A DNA stretch of 64,000 nucleotides from Halodesulfurarchaeum sp. HSR-GB. GTDB lineage: Archaea > Halobacteriota > Halobacteria > Halobacteriales > Halobacteriaceae. The position numbers and the translations under genes are program-made. A model generated the notes under the pieces. The model saw nothing but the letters and a program-made list of their open reading frames with translations. It ran no database searches and was not told the origin of the DNA. The stretch spans positions 1,293,421 through 1,357,420 of the forward strand of contig NZ_JAVKGN010000001.1 of the NCBI RefSeq assembly GCF_031432215.1. Reading direction: 5' to 3'. Below, in pieces: positions 52,578-60,252 of this stretch; the stretch's first letter is position 1, and every line of letters begins with the position of its first letter.

Positions 52578-53180
52578 GTGCGGGAGCTCACCGTCTACCT
52601 CAACCGCGACGGGATGAATACCGTCGAGACCGACGAGCGGACGGTCCGAGCCACCCAGTCGATGGCGCTGCTCCTGGAGAACCACGGAAAACCAACCCAC
52701 ATCCACTTTCACCCGGACGACGATCTGGCCGCGCTCGGGTCCATGACGGAGCATCACGTCTTCGTCCCGAAAGGTGAGTGGCGACGCGTCGAGTTGCAGT
52801 TCATGGAGACCGCCGCGGGGACCGGCCGGCTCGAAATCACTGCCGGCTACGGACAGGAGAAAACGACCGTCGACATCGAGGTCACCCCGGCCGAACCAAC
52901 TGACTCGACCGAATCGAGTTCCGAATCGGCCGTCCAGACCGAAGGCGAGGCCGACACCGAGCCGTCACCGGACGGCTCGCTTCTGGCCGGACTCGATACC
53001 GAACGCCTCGAAAACCCCGTCGTGCTGGGTGCGGCCGGGGCGTTCCTCCTCGTCGTGATTCTGCTCGCCGTTGTCAACCCCCTCGCGGCCATCGCCTCGA
53101 TCGTTGCGGCCGCGATCGTGGCCGTTGGCGTCGGGGGCTATCTCGCTGAGTGGGACCCATTCGAGTCAGAGGAACCTTGA
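52578..53180 (+). CDS. Haloarchaeal membrane-anchored protein (DUF7524-like)
   Basis: A 200-residue protein. The N-terminal ~110 residues form a beta-rich domain ('RELTVYLNRDGMNTVETDERTVRATQSMALLLENHGKPTHIHFHP'), followed by an acidic Ser/Glu linker and two membrane helices at ~145-185 ('VVLGAAGAFLLVVILLAVVNPLAAIASIVAAAIVAVGVGGYL'). The start is GTG 52578; CCTTTTTGACC, 28 nt upstream, overlaps the Trm112 stop region. From memory it resembles DUF7524. Function unknown. Confidence 0.75.
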   Translation: MRELTVYLNRDGMNTVETDERTVRATQSMALLLENHGKPTHIHFHPDDDLAALGSMTEHHVFVPKGEWRRVELQFMETAAGTGRLEITAGYGQEKTTVDIEVTPAEPTDSTESSSESAVQTEGEADTEPSPDGSLLAGLDTERLENPVVLGAAGAFLLVVILLAVVNPLAAIASIVAAAIVAVGVGGYLAEWDPFESEEP

Positions 53181-53220
53181 CTTCGGCGCGTTTTTGTCCG
53201 CTCCGATCGACCCGGCTGGT

Positions 53221-53676
53221 ATGGGATCGATCGCCGCCGAGACCCGTCGTGCCGTCGACCGGACGCCGTACCTTCGGCGGGCCCTGCGAGCGGGGGTCCT
53301 GAACTACACGGCCGCGGCCCGCGAACTCGACGTGTCTGCGGAGACCGAAGCTGTCGCTTCCGCGCTCCGGCGGTACGCTGCGGAACTTCCGGCTCTCGAA
53401 CCCGACACCTCGCGGGTCTCGGTCCGGATGGAACGGGACACCGACGAGCGCGTGAGCGTCTCCGGACAGTCCTCGGCGGCCGAGTCGCCCACGGCGATCA
53501 GATTGCGGGGCGACATCGATCCAGGACGGTTCGGGAACGCGCTCTGGGCCCTTTCGGTTTCGGACGTGCCCGTCTTAGGTGCTGGAACGGTCGGTGAGAC
53601 CGCGGTCGTGTTGGTTCCTCGGGGCGACGGGCCGACGGCCCTTCGGCTGGTCGAGGACGCTTTGGACAGGGACTGA
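53221..53676 (+). CDS. Uncharacterised haloarchaeal protein (DUF7523-like)
   Basis: A 151-residue soluble protein. The N-terminal helices ('RRAVDRTPYLRRALRAGVLNYTAAARELDVSAETEAVASALRRYAAEL') look like a small HTH-type bundle, and the C-terminal half resembles an ACT-like alpha/beta fold ('GDIDPGRFGNALWALSVSDVPVLGAGTVGETAVVLVPRGDGP'). It may be a ligand-sensing regulator (inference). GTTTTTGTCC (53190-53199) is a TATA-like element 28 nt before the ATG. The family is probably DUF7523, from memory. Confidence 0.72.
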   Translation: MGSIAAETRRAVDRTPYLRRALRAGVLNYTAAARELDVSAETEAVASALRRYAAELPALEPDTSRVSVRMERDTDERVSVSGQSSAAESPTAIRLRGDIDPGRFGNALWALSVSDVPVLGAGTVGETAVVLVPRGDGPTALRLVEDALDRD

Positions 53677-53682
53677 CCGTAT

Positions 53683-53692
53683 GAGATAAACC
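53683..53692 (+). promoter_or_regulatory. TATA-like element of cysS
   Basis: GAGATAAACC is centred about 29 nt before the ATG at 53717. Confidence 0.45.
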
Positions 53693-53716
53693 GCTCGGGC
53701 GAGCAAGTCACACGCA

Positions 53717-55198
53717 ATGCCGCTTTCCGTGACGAACACGCTCACCGGCGAGCGCGAACCGTTCGAGCCGCAGGACCCCGACTCCGTATTGCTCTACTAC
53801 TGTGGGCTGACGGTCTCGGACGACGCGCACCTGGGCCATGCACGCTCCTGGGTGCAAGTCGACGTGATGCACCGATGGCTCGAACACCTGGGCTACTCGG
53901 TTCGACACGTCGAGAACTTCACCGACGTGAACGAGAAGATCGTCGCCCGGGTCGGGAGCGACGAGTTGGGCACAGACGAGCAGTCGGTCGCGATGCACTA
54001 CATCTCCTCGGTCATCGAGGACATGCGGGGGTTGAACCTCAAACGCGCCTCGGTCTATCCTCGCGTGTCCGAACACGTTCCCGAGATCATCGACCTCATC
54101 GAGCGACTCATCGAACGGGACCACGCGTACGTCTCGAACGGCTCGGTGTACTTCGACGTCTCCTCGTTCCCCGAGTACGGCAAGCTCTCCGGTCAGAACC
54201 TCGAGGCGATGGAGTCCCAGGGACCCGAAGCCGAACGCGCCGAGAAGAAGGCCCCCCAGGACTTCGCACTCTGGAAGGCCGGGCCCGTCGATCCCGAGAC
54301 CGTCGCCGAACACCGCGACGGTGATCCGGCGGCAGTCGAGGCCGAGGGCCAGACCTGGGACGCCCCCTGGGGCGAGGGCCGACCGGGCTGGCACATCGAG
54401 TGCTCGGCGATGAGTATGGCGCACCTGGACGAGTCGATCGACATCCACGTCGGCGGCCAGGATCTCGTCTTCCCACATCACGAGAACGAGATCGCCCAGA
54501 GCGAGGCGGCCACGGGTCACCAGTTCGCGAAGTACTGGCTCCACGTCAACCTTCTCGAGACCGAGGGCGAGAAGATGTCGACGAGCCTGGAGAACTTCTT
54601 TACCGTGAAGACCGCGCTGGACGAGCTCGGGACCAACGCCGTGCGGATGTTCCTGCTCTCCGCGCAGTACCGCCAGTCCCAGACCTACTCCGAAGGAACG
54701 ATCGAGGAGGCCATCGAACGCTGGGACCGCCTCGAACGGGCCTACGACCGTGCGGTCGACGCCGCGGACTCCCCAGACGCGTACGCGACCGAAGTCGACG
54801 AAACCCTCAGAGCGACGATCTCGGACCAGCAGGCCGCCTTCCGGGCGGCCATGAACGACGACTTCAACACCCGGGGGGCGCTGGCGGCCCTGTTCGAAAT
54901 CGTGGGCGCCGTGAACGAACACGTGACCGACCGGGACCGGTACGACTACGAGGGGCTGCACGAGGCCATCGAGGCCTTCGAGACGCTCGGCGGCGAGGTA
55001 TTTGGGTTCGTCTTCGCCGGCACGAGTCGGGATGGCGAGGTCGAACTCGCCGCGGAACTGATCGAGGAACTCCTCTCGGTTCGGGAATCCCGGCGCGAGG
55101 CGGGGGACTACGAGTCCGCCGATCGGATCCGGGACCGCCTTTCGGAACTGGGTGTCGAGGTTCAGGACACCGACCAGGGGCCGGAGTTCCGACTCTAG
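53717..55198 (+). CDS. cysS: Cysteinyl-tRNA synthetase
   Basis: Class I synthetase charging tRNA-Cys. The 493-residue protein has the zinc cysteine region 'LYYCGLTVSDDAHLGHARSW' with the HIGH-type 'HLGH', 'PGWHIECSAMSM', 'DIHVGGQDLVFPHHENE' and the KMSKS-type loop 'GEKMSTSLENF'. Length is normal for haloarchaeal CysRS. The stop overlaps the TctA-like gene's stop as CTAG. Confidence 0.95.
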   Translation: MPLSVTNTLTGEREPFEPQDPDSVLLYYCGLTVSDDAHLGHARSWVQVDVMHRWLEHLGYSVRHVENFTDVNEKIVARVGSDELGTDEQSVAMHYISSVIEDMRGLNLKRASVYPRVSEHVPEIIDLIERLIERDHAYVSNGSVYFDVSSFPEYGKLSGQNLEAMESQGPEAERAEKKAPQDFALWKAGPVDPETVAEHRDGDPAAVEAEGQTWDAPWGEGRPGWHIECSAMSMAHLDESIDIHVGGQDLVFPHHENEIAQSEAATGHQFAKYWLHVNLLETEGEKMSTSLENFFTVKTALDELGTNAVRMFLLSAQYRQSQTYSEGTIEEAIERWDRLERAYDRAVDAADSPDAYATEVDETLRATISDQQAAFRAAMNDDFNTRGALAALFEIVGAVNEHVTDRDRYDYEGLHEAIEAFETLGGEVFGFVFAGTSRDGEVELAAELIEELLSVRESRREAGDYESADRIRDRLSELGVEVQDTDQGPEFRL

Positions 55199-56433
55199 CC
55201 CACCGCGAGCGGCACGAAGAGCACGCCCATCAGGTGGACTCGTCGGCTGTCGAAGTAGATCGGCAGGTGACCGATCAGGGCGCTCACCCCGAGGACGAAC
55301 ACGCCGAGCGGGCCGGTGAAGACCCAGGTGAGGACGGCGATGAGCAGGCCGACGCCTATCGAGAGCCGTTTGCTGTCGGCGTTGCCGACCAGGTCCAGAT
55401 ATCGGTCGCCCAGGACGGGGACCAGTACCAACCCTGCCGCCGCGGCAATCAGGATCGCGACGAGCAGGAGGGGGAGGTTCGGCGGCAGTGAGGCCCGCTC
55501 GAACGCCACGAGCACGCCCGTTCGGGGTGCGCCCAGTGCGAGTAACGCGAACAGCGCGAACACCGTGTTCGCCGTGTTCACGCCGCTGATCGCCACGATG
55601 AAGCCCCGGTCGGTTGCCTCGCCTGGAAGACCGATGAACGCGAGGACGGCGGCGACGGCCGCGGAGACACCTGGCACGTACGCAACCACAGCTCCCGAGA
55701 CGGCCCCGACGAGGCTCCACTGGCCGAGTTGGCGGCGGTCGGTCGCGAGTGTCGTCCCCGACTGCGGCGGCAATCCCCCGCCTCGGGCGGCCAGAACCAG
55801 AACCGGGATGCCGAAGAGCCCGGCGAGCAGGGGAAGCAGCATATCGCCACCCGGGAGCAGACTTTCGGGCTCCAGATCGAGGGTGAGCAAGCCCAGGCCC
55901 CCGCTGGCCAGGATCGCGAGTACGCCGCCCACTCGCGCCCGTTTCGACCGTTCGGTGAGCACCATCAGGGCCGCGACCACGAGGAGAACGATCCGGAGAT
56001 GCTCGATCAAAAGCGGTGCGACCCGGCTCATCAGCCAGGTCACCGGGAGCCCGAGGACGACCGCAGTCAGGATAGCGCCGCCGCTACCCAGGGCCGAGAG
56101 CCGGAGCGCTTCCCGCCCCCGGCCACCGAGTACGAGCCGGTGGCCGGGGAGCGCCGAGACGGCCATCGCGGCGTCCGGGACGCCGATCGCGAGTGTCGGG
56201 ACGATGTCGAGAAAGGAGTGGACCACACCCGCGGCCAGGAGTGCGGCCCCGACCAGATGGGGAGCGGCCGGGATCTGTGGGGCGAGCGCGGCGAGTAAGA
56301 TCGCCAGCGTGTTGACGTGGAGTCCGGGGACCAGCCCGCTTGCCGTGCCGAGCCCCACCCCGCCGGTGATAAACCCCAGCGCGAGGATGGCTCCAGTCGG
56401 GTTCGAGACCATCCTGATCCCCAGCACCTCCAT
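55195..56433 (-). CDS. TctA-family (DUF112) permease
   Basis: A 412-residue membrane protein with about 10-12 helices. 'GTASGLVPGLHVNTLAILLAAL' and 'VVAYVPGVSAAVAAVLAFIGLPGE' are the paired glycine/proline re-entrant motifs of the tripartite tricarboxylate transporter TctA family. No TctB or TctC is adjacent, so it may act alone, as proposed for archaeal COG1784 members. ATG 56433 is preferred (alternative 56412); CTTTATCC is TATA-like about 29 nt upstream. It diverges from the HyuA-like gene. Confidence 0.82.
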   Translation of the reverse strand: MEVLGIRMVSNPTGAILALGFITGGVGLGTASGLVPGLHVNTLAILLAALAPQIPAAPHLVGAALLAAGVVHSFLDIVPTLAIGVPDAAMAVSALPGHRLVLGGRGREALRLSALGSGGAILTAVVLGLPVTWLMSRVAPLLIEHLRIVLLVVAALMVLTERSKRARVGGVLAILASGGLGLLTLDLEPESLLPGGDMLLPLLAGLFGIPVLVLAARGGGLPPQSGTTLATDRRQLGQWSLVGAVSGAVVAYVPGVSAAVAAVLAFIGLPGEATDRGFIVAISGVNTANTVFALFALLALGAPRTGVLVAFERASLPPNLPLLLVAILIAAAAGLVLVPVLGDRYLDLVGNADSKRLSIGVGLLIAVLTWVFTGPLGVFVLGVSALIGHLPIYFDSRRVHLMGVLFVPLAVG

Positions 56434-56457
56434 GGGCCGGCATGGTCCGGGCTTCGG

Positions 56458-56503
56458 GGATAAAGGGTCGGACAGAAAGCTGTCGCTGACGGAAGTCCTA
56501 AGG
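56458..56503. promoter_or_regulatory. Back-to-back promoters for the permease and the HyuA-HDAC operon
   Basis: On the minus strand GGATAAAGG complements the TATA-like CCTTTATCC (56458-56466), serving the permease. On the plus strand TCCTAAGG (56496-56503) serves hyuA about 29 nt downstream. The two elements are ~38 bp apart, so one regulator could control both. Confidence 0.45.
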
Positions 56504-56528
56504 TGGGCCTCCCCCTTCGGAGTCACGT

Positions 56529-58109
56529 GTGATAATCGGCATCGATACGGGTGGGACCAACGTCGACGGTGTCGTCCTCAATGAGGATGGTGTGTGTGGC
56601 ACCGCGAAGGTCCCGAATACCGAAACCAGGGCGAGCATCGAGGCGGTCATCGAGGCCCTCCGGGAGTCCTGTGACCGCTTCGAGATCAGCCGCGTGGTCG
56701 TCGCGACGACCCTCGTGGTCAACGCGGCCGTCCAGGATCGGCTCCCGTCCTGTACGAGTGTCCTGATACCCGGGCCAGGCCTGGCCCCCGATCGGAGCTT
56801 CTTCGGAACGGAGAATCACGTCGCCGAGGGGGCCGTCGACCATCGCGGACGGGTGACCGAACCGCTCGGCTACGACCAACAGCCGTCCCACGACGTCCGC
56901 GCCGTGACAGCGAAGTTCTCCGACCGGAACCCCGACCTCGAACGCGAACTCGCGGCGGCGTTCCCCGACGATCTGGAGGCCCTCGCGCTGGGTAACGAGT
57001 CCGGAGCGGGACTGACCTTCCCGGAACGGGCGGCGACCACAGTCGCGAACGCTCGGGCCAAACCCGTCTTCTCGGCGTACGAACGCGCCGTCGAGCAGGC
57101 GATCGCGGCGGCCGGGATCGACGCGCCGGTCTACTATCTCAAGGGCGACGGCGCGATGCTCGGGAGCGACGCGATGGTGACGACCCCGGCGCATACGATC
57201 CGAAGCGGCTCGGCCGCGAGCGCGCTCGGCCTCGTCGCGCTCACCGACATGGACGCCGGGATCGCGGTCGACATCGGCGGGACGACGACCGACGTGAGCC
57301 GGATCGTCGAGGGATTCCCGGACACCGAACCGGACGTCGCCGAAGGCGATCTGGAGACTGCGTACGCGGGAATCACCGCGACCAGTCTTCCGATCGGGGG
57401 CGATACGCTGATCCAGTCCACGACAGACGGATTCGAACTCGCCGACGAGCGTATCGGGGACGCGGTGGCGCTCGGCGGGAGCCAACCCACGCTCACAGAC
57501 GCCCTCCACGTCCTGGGGATCTTCGAGGTTGGCGACGTCGAAGCTGCGCGCGCGGCCCTGGCTGCCCTCGGGCCGGCCCCCCAAACAATTGCCGAGGCGG
57601 TGCTCGGGGAGTTCGAAACCCGGGTCGGCGAGGCCATCGACGAACTTCGGCGGGACGATCCGACCCGAATCGCGGTCGGCGGAACCCTCGCACCGATTCT
57701 CGGCCCGCGGCTGAGCGATTCCCTGGAGACGGTCCAGGCGGCCGAGGTCCCGGGGTATGCCGACGTGGCCGGGGCCGTCGGCTGTGGCGTCGCCCGGGTG
57801 AGTGTCGACACCGCCCTCCACATCGACAGCCACCGTGGCATCAAGACGGTCACGGCGGTCGGCTCCGAACGGGTCGACTCGGTCGAGACGGGCCGGCAGT
57901 TCTCCGACCAGGAGGTCCGGGAACTCGCGGCGACGGCGGCCCAGGAGGCCGCGCTGGCTGCGGGCGGGGAGCCAAACAAGCCGGTCGAGATTCAGGCGAC
58001 AGACGGCTTCAGCGTGGTCGAACGGGGCACTGTCGTGGGCCAGATCATCAACGCCCGGGCGCGTGTGGCTCCGGGTATCGAGCGCTGGTTCGTAGGTGAG
58101 CAGCCATGA
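56529..58109 (+). CDS. Hydantoinase/oxoprolinase (HyuA-like) family protein
   Basis: A 526-residue member of the ASKHA ATPase fold. Phosphate loops: 'IIGIDTGGTNVDGVVL' (2-17) and 'GIAVDIGGTTTDVSRIVEG' (~241-259). 'VVVATTLVVNAAVQDRL' and 'YLKGDGAMLGSDAM' are HyuA motifs. At ~526 residues it is shorter than bacterial HyuA (~680), lacking much of the C-terminal domain, and no HyuB subunit is adjacent. It may be a kinase-like or amide-hydrolysing enzyme. GTG 56529 is the start. The TGA overlaps the HDAC gene ATG. Confidence 0.82.
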   Translation: MIIGIDTGGTNVDGVVLNEDGVCGTAKVPNTETRASIEAVIEALRESCDRFEISRVVVATTLVVNAAVQDRLPSCTSVLIPGPGLAPDRSFFGTENHVAEGAVDHRGRVTEPLGYDQQPSHDVRAVTAKFSDRNPDLERELAAAFPDDLEALALGNESGAGLTFPERAATTVANARAKPVFSAYERAVEQAIAAAGIDAPVYYLKGDGAMLGSDAMVTTPAHTIRSGSAASALGLVALTDMDAGIAVDIGGTTTDVSRIVEGFPDTEPDVAEGDLETAYAGITATSLPIGGDTLIQSTTDGFELADERIGDAVALGGSQPTLTDALHVLGIFEVGDVEAARAALAALGPAPQTIAEAVLGEFETRVGEAIDELRRDDPTRIAVGGTLAPILGPRLSDSLETVQAAEVPGYADVAGAVGCGVARVSVDTALHIDSHRGIKTVTAVGSERVDSVETGRQFSDQEVRELAATAAQEAALAAGGEPNKPVEIQATDGFSVVERGTVVGQIINARARVAPGIERWFVGEQP

Positions 58110-59179
58110 CGATGGGACTGATCTATCACGACGCGTATCTCAAACACGAACACACCCCCACCCATCCCGAGCGCCGCGAACGGCTCCAGTACACGATGGA
58201 CCAGCTCCGGGAGGAGGGGGTCCTGGACGACGAGGACGTATGCCAACTGGATCCCATCGAGGTCACCGACGAGCAGATCGCCCGGGTTCACACCCAGCGA
58301 TACGTCGACCGATTGCGGTCCATGTCCGCGACCGGGACCGGCCGACTCAGTGCAGACACCCACGTGTCGGAGCACACCTGGGAGACGGCCAAACTCTCGG
58401 CCGGTGGCGTGATCCGGGGCCTGGAAGCCGTCGAGTCGGGCGAGGTAGCCTCCGCGTTCGTGATGGCCCGTCCCGGTGGGCACCACGCCTTTGCCGACGA
58501 CGGCCACGGTTTCTGTTATCTCAACAACACGGCCGTGGGCATCCGTCACTTGCAGGCCACGACTGACGTCGACCGGGTCCTGATCTGGGACTGGGACGCC
58601 CATCACGGGGACGGGACCGAATCGATCTTCTACGAGGATCCATCGGTGCTGGTCATGTCGACCCACCAGGACGGCCGGACGCTGTTCCCCGGGACCGGCG
58701 ACGTCGAGGACGTGGGTGAGGGACCTGGCGAGGGCTACAACGTCAACGTTCCCCTGCCCCCAAAGACGACCGACGAGGCCTACATGCAGGTCGTCACGGA
58801 GATCTTCCGACCGATCGCCGAACAGTACGATCCTGATCTCGTCTTCGTCGAGGCCGGCCAGGACAATCACTTCACCGACCCGATCACGGACCTGGGTGTG
58901 ACCGCCCAGGGGTACGCCGCGCTCATGGACGCGGCGGTGGACGCAGCCGACACCCTCGCTGGCGGCGACATCGTCGCCTCGCTCGCGGGTGGCTATGGGA
59001 TCGAGGGTGGGCTTCCCTACACCAACCTCGCCGTGATTGCCACACTCCTGGACTACGAGACGGCCTACATCCGGGAACCGGCGATCTACGAACCCCCGAC
59101 AGAGAATCCGGACGTCTCGGGAATCATCCAGCGGGTGAGAGAGGTCCATGAGGAGTACTGGGATCTCCCCTCGGAGTAA
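58106..59179 (+). CDS. Histone deacetylase-superfamily deacetylase
   Basis: A 357-residue arginase/deacetylase-fold zinc hydrolase. The active site is intact: the His126-His127 dyad ('RPGGHHAFADDGHGFCYLNN'), Zn ligands Asp164 and His166 ('DWDAHHGDGT'), the third Zn ligand in 'EAGQDNHFTDP', and the Gly-Gly-Tyr of 'LAGGYG'. It could deacetylate proteins, polyamines or another small amide. It is coupled to the HyuA-like gene by an ATGA overlap. Confidence 0.9.
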   Translation: MTMGLIYHDAYLKHEHTPTHPERRERLQYTMDQLREEGVLDDEDVCQLDPIEVTDEQIARVHTQRYVDRLRSMSATGTGRLSADTHVSEHTWETAKLSAGGVIRGLEAVESGEVASAFVMARPGGHHAFADDGHGFCYLNNTAVGIRHLQATTDVDRVLIWDWDAHHGDGTESIFYEDPSVLVMSTHQDGRTLFPGTGDVEDVGEGPGEGYNVNVPLPPKTTDEAYMQVVTEIFRPIAEQYDPDLVFVEAGQDNHFTDPITDLGVTAQGYAALMDAAVDAADTLAGGDIVASLAGGYGIEGGLPYTNLAVIATLLDYETAYIREPAIYEPPTENPDVSGIIQRVREVHEEYWDLPSE

Positions 59180-59309
59180 GTACCAAACTGTTTTGGGCCA
59201 ATACTTTAGTTACAGGTTTCGCAAGACTAAACTGCCGGTCGTCGACCGGCGGCCAGGTGAATCCCCCTCGTCTGGCTAGTCACCCTCTCCCCTCACCGGA
59301 AAGCGGAAT

Positions 59310-59738
59310 TCACCCGCTTTCTTGGTGACTTTCGAGATGTGCGACGTGTCGATTCGTCAATTCCAGGAGCCGTTCGGTCCAGGCTTCGAGGTCGAAATCG
59401 GCGTCGTCGGTGCGTGCAGCCGCGACCTTCGAGAGCGCCTGGTACAGATCGACGCCGAGTGCGTCGGCCTGGAACGCTCGATCGAAGTGTTCGGCAGTTG
59501 GTGTCTCGTCGAGATCCGCCTCCTCGATACCGAGTTTGGCGCCGACGTGTCCGGCCCAGAACGCGAGCAACCCGTCGGCCGCCGTCGAGGTGGCTCCCGA
59601 TTCGAGGACGTCCTGTACCGTGTCCGTCAGTGTGAGCACGGCGTCGACCGTGTCGTCGGCGAGGTCGTCGTGTGACTTGGCGGCGATGGCCCGGCCGAGG
59701 TCTCGAGTCGCCGGCCGGTCGATCTGGGGCTCGTCCAT
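59310..59738 (-). CDS. Hypothetical helical acidic protein
   Basis: A 142-residue protein from ATG 59738. It is acidic and helical, with no motif I recognise ('TVDAVLTLTDTVQDVLESGATSTAADGLLAFWAGHVGAKLGIEEADLDE'). The composition is haloarchaeal, and codon use fits a real gene. The upstream in-frame sequence is Cys/Arg-rich and unlike it, so it is not included. Function unknown. Confidence 0.65.
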   Translation of the reverse strand: MDEPQIDRPATRDLGRAIAAKSHDDLADDTVDAVLTLTDTVQDVLESGATSTAADGLLAFWAGHVGAKLGIEEADLDETPTAEHFDRAFQADALGVDLYQALSKVAAARTDDADFDLEAWTERLLELTNRHVAHLESHQESG

Positions 59739-60009
59739 GGCCCTGTTTGGTCGGGGGCACTCAACTGAGTTTCGAGGTAGAAAAACGCGGCCGGGATGAG
59801 AGCAGTCGTCTGGCAGTCGGTGGCCGCGTTGGCCAGATGGATCGGGTGTGGGCAGGTCCGTTCCAGTGGCCAAATTGCTACTTCCTTGGGGTCCTGTAAA
59901 CCGTTGGTGGCATGTGCAATTGTTGCACCGACGACTGCAGTGCCTCCGATGTTGGCACTCCAACCCACGAGAATAGCTCGCACAGTCCGGCCCGCGTCCG
60001 AATCACAAT
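59739..60009. other. Long intergenic region upstream of the feoB promoter
   Basis: No convincing gene is present. A minus-strand frame at ~59750-60000 has a hydrophobic stretch ('AILVGWSANIGGTAVVGATIAHA') without a start or promoter and with poor codon use; it may be a decayed gene. Several short oligomers such as CAATTGTTGCAC look unremarkable. Confidence 0.35.
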
Positions 60010-60065
60010 CTTTACCTCTACCCTGTAGCAACTTCCAGTCGTCAGTCTTAGGGGTGCCTAATTAT
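60010..60065 (+). promoter_or_regulatory. feoB promoter region
   Basis: Two TATA-like sequences, CTTTACC (60010-60016) and TAATTAT (60059-60065), predict transcription starts near 60040 or 60089. Either leaves a 160-210 nt leader before the feoB ATG at 60249, unusual in this window. No TATA element lies within 40 nt of that ATG. Confidence 0.4.
60048..60061. promoter_or_regulatory. DtxR/IdeR-type operator palindrome upstream of feoB
   Basis: TTAGG-GGTG-CCTAA is a perfect 5-bp inverted repeat with a 4-nt spacer, matching the DtxR-family half-site TTAGG/CCTAA known to bind iron-dependent repressors (Idr/SirR/IdeR). It overlaps or follows the feoB promoter candidates. Iron-dependent repression of feoB is the natural reading, by inference. 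Confidence 0.55.
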
Positions 60066-60252
60066 GGATAGCAACTATCGAGCGAGGTGGACCGAACGGG
60101 CGATCGGTCCCCTCTCAGTCGTCGATTATCGGTCTGTCGGGACGAATCGCAGTCCGTTCTGTCAGTCGAGACACCCAAACGCGGGGCCGGTTCTCGGTTG
60201 GCGCTTCAGGACCGCAACTGCTCATCGCGTCTCCCCTCTCCCTGACCGATGA
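60064..60252 (+). other. Possible 62-codon leader ORF overlapping feoB
   Basis: An ATG at 60064 opens a 62-codon frame whose TGA (60250-60252) overlaps the feoB ATG as ATGA, the same junction used by true operon pairs here. The peptide is Arg-rich and not acidic, with rare codons, and does not resemble FeoA. It may be chance or a short regulatory leader. Confidence 0.2.

Noticed and set aside
53708-55720. 670-codon minus-strand frame covering cysS
   Set aside because: cysS is unmistakable on the plus strand; the antisense frame has repetitive Arg/Gly/Val composition and no motif.
60064-60252. The small frame before feoB as FeoA
   Set aside because: It has no SH3-like FeoA pattern, is Arg-rich and has unusual codon use. 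It is kept only as a possible leader ORF.
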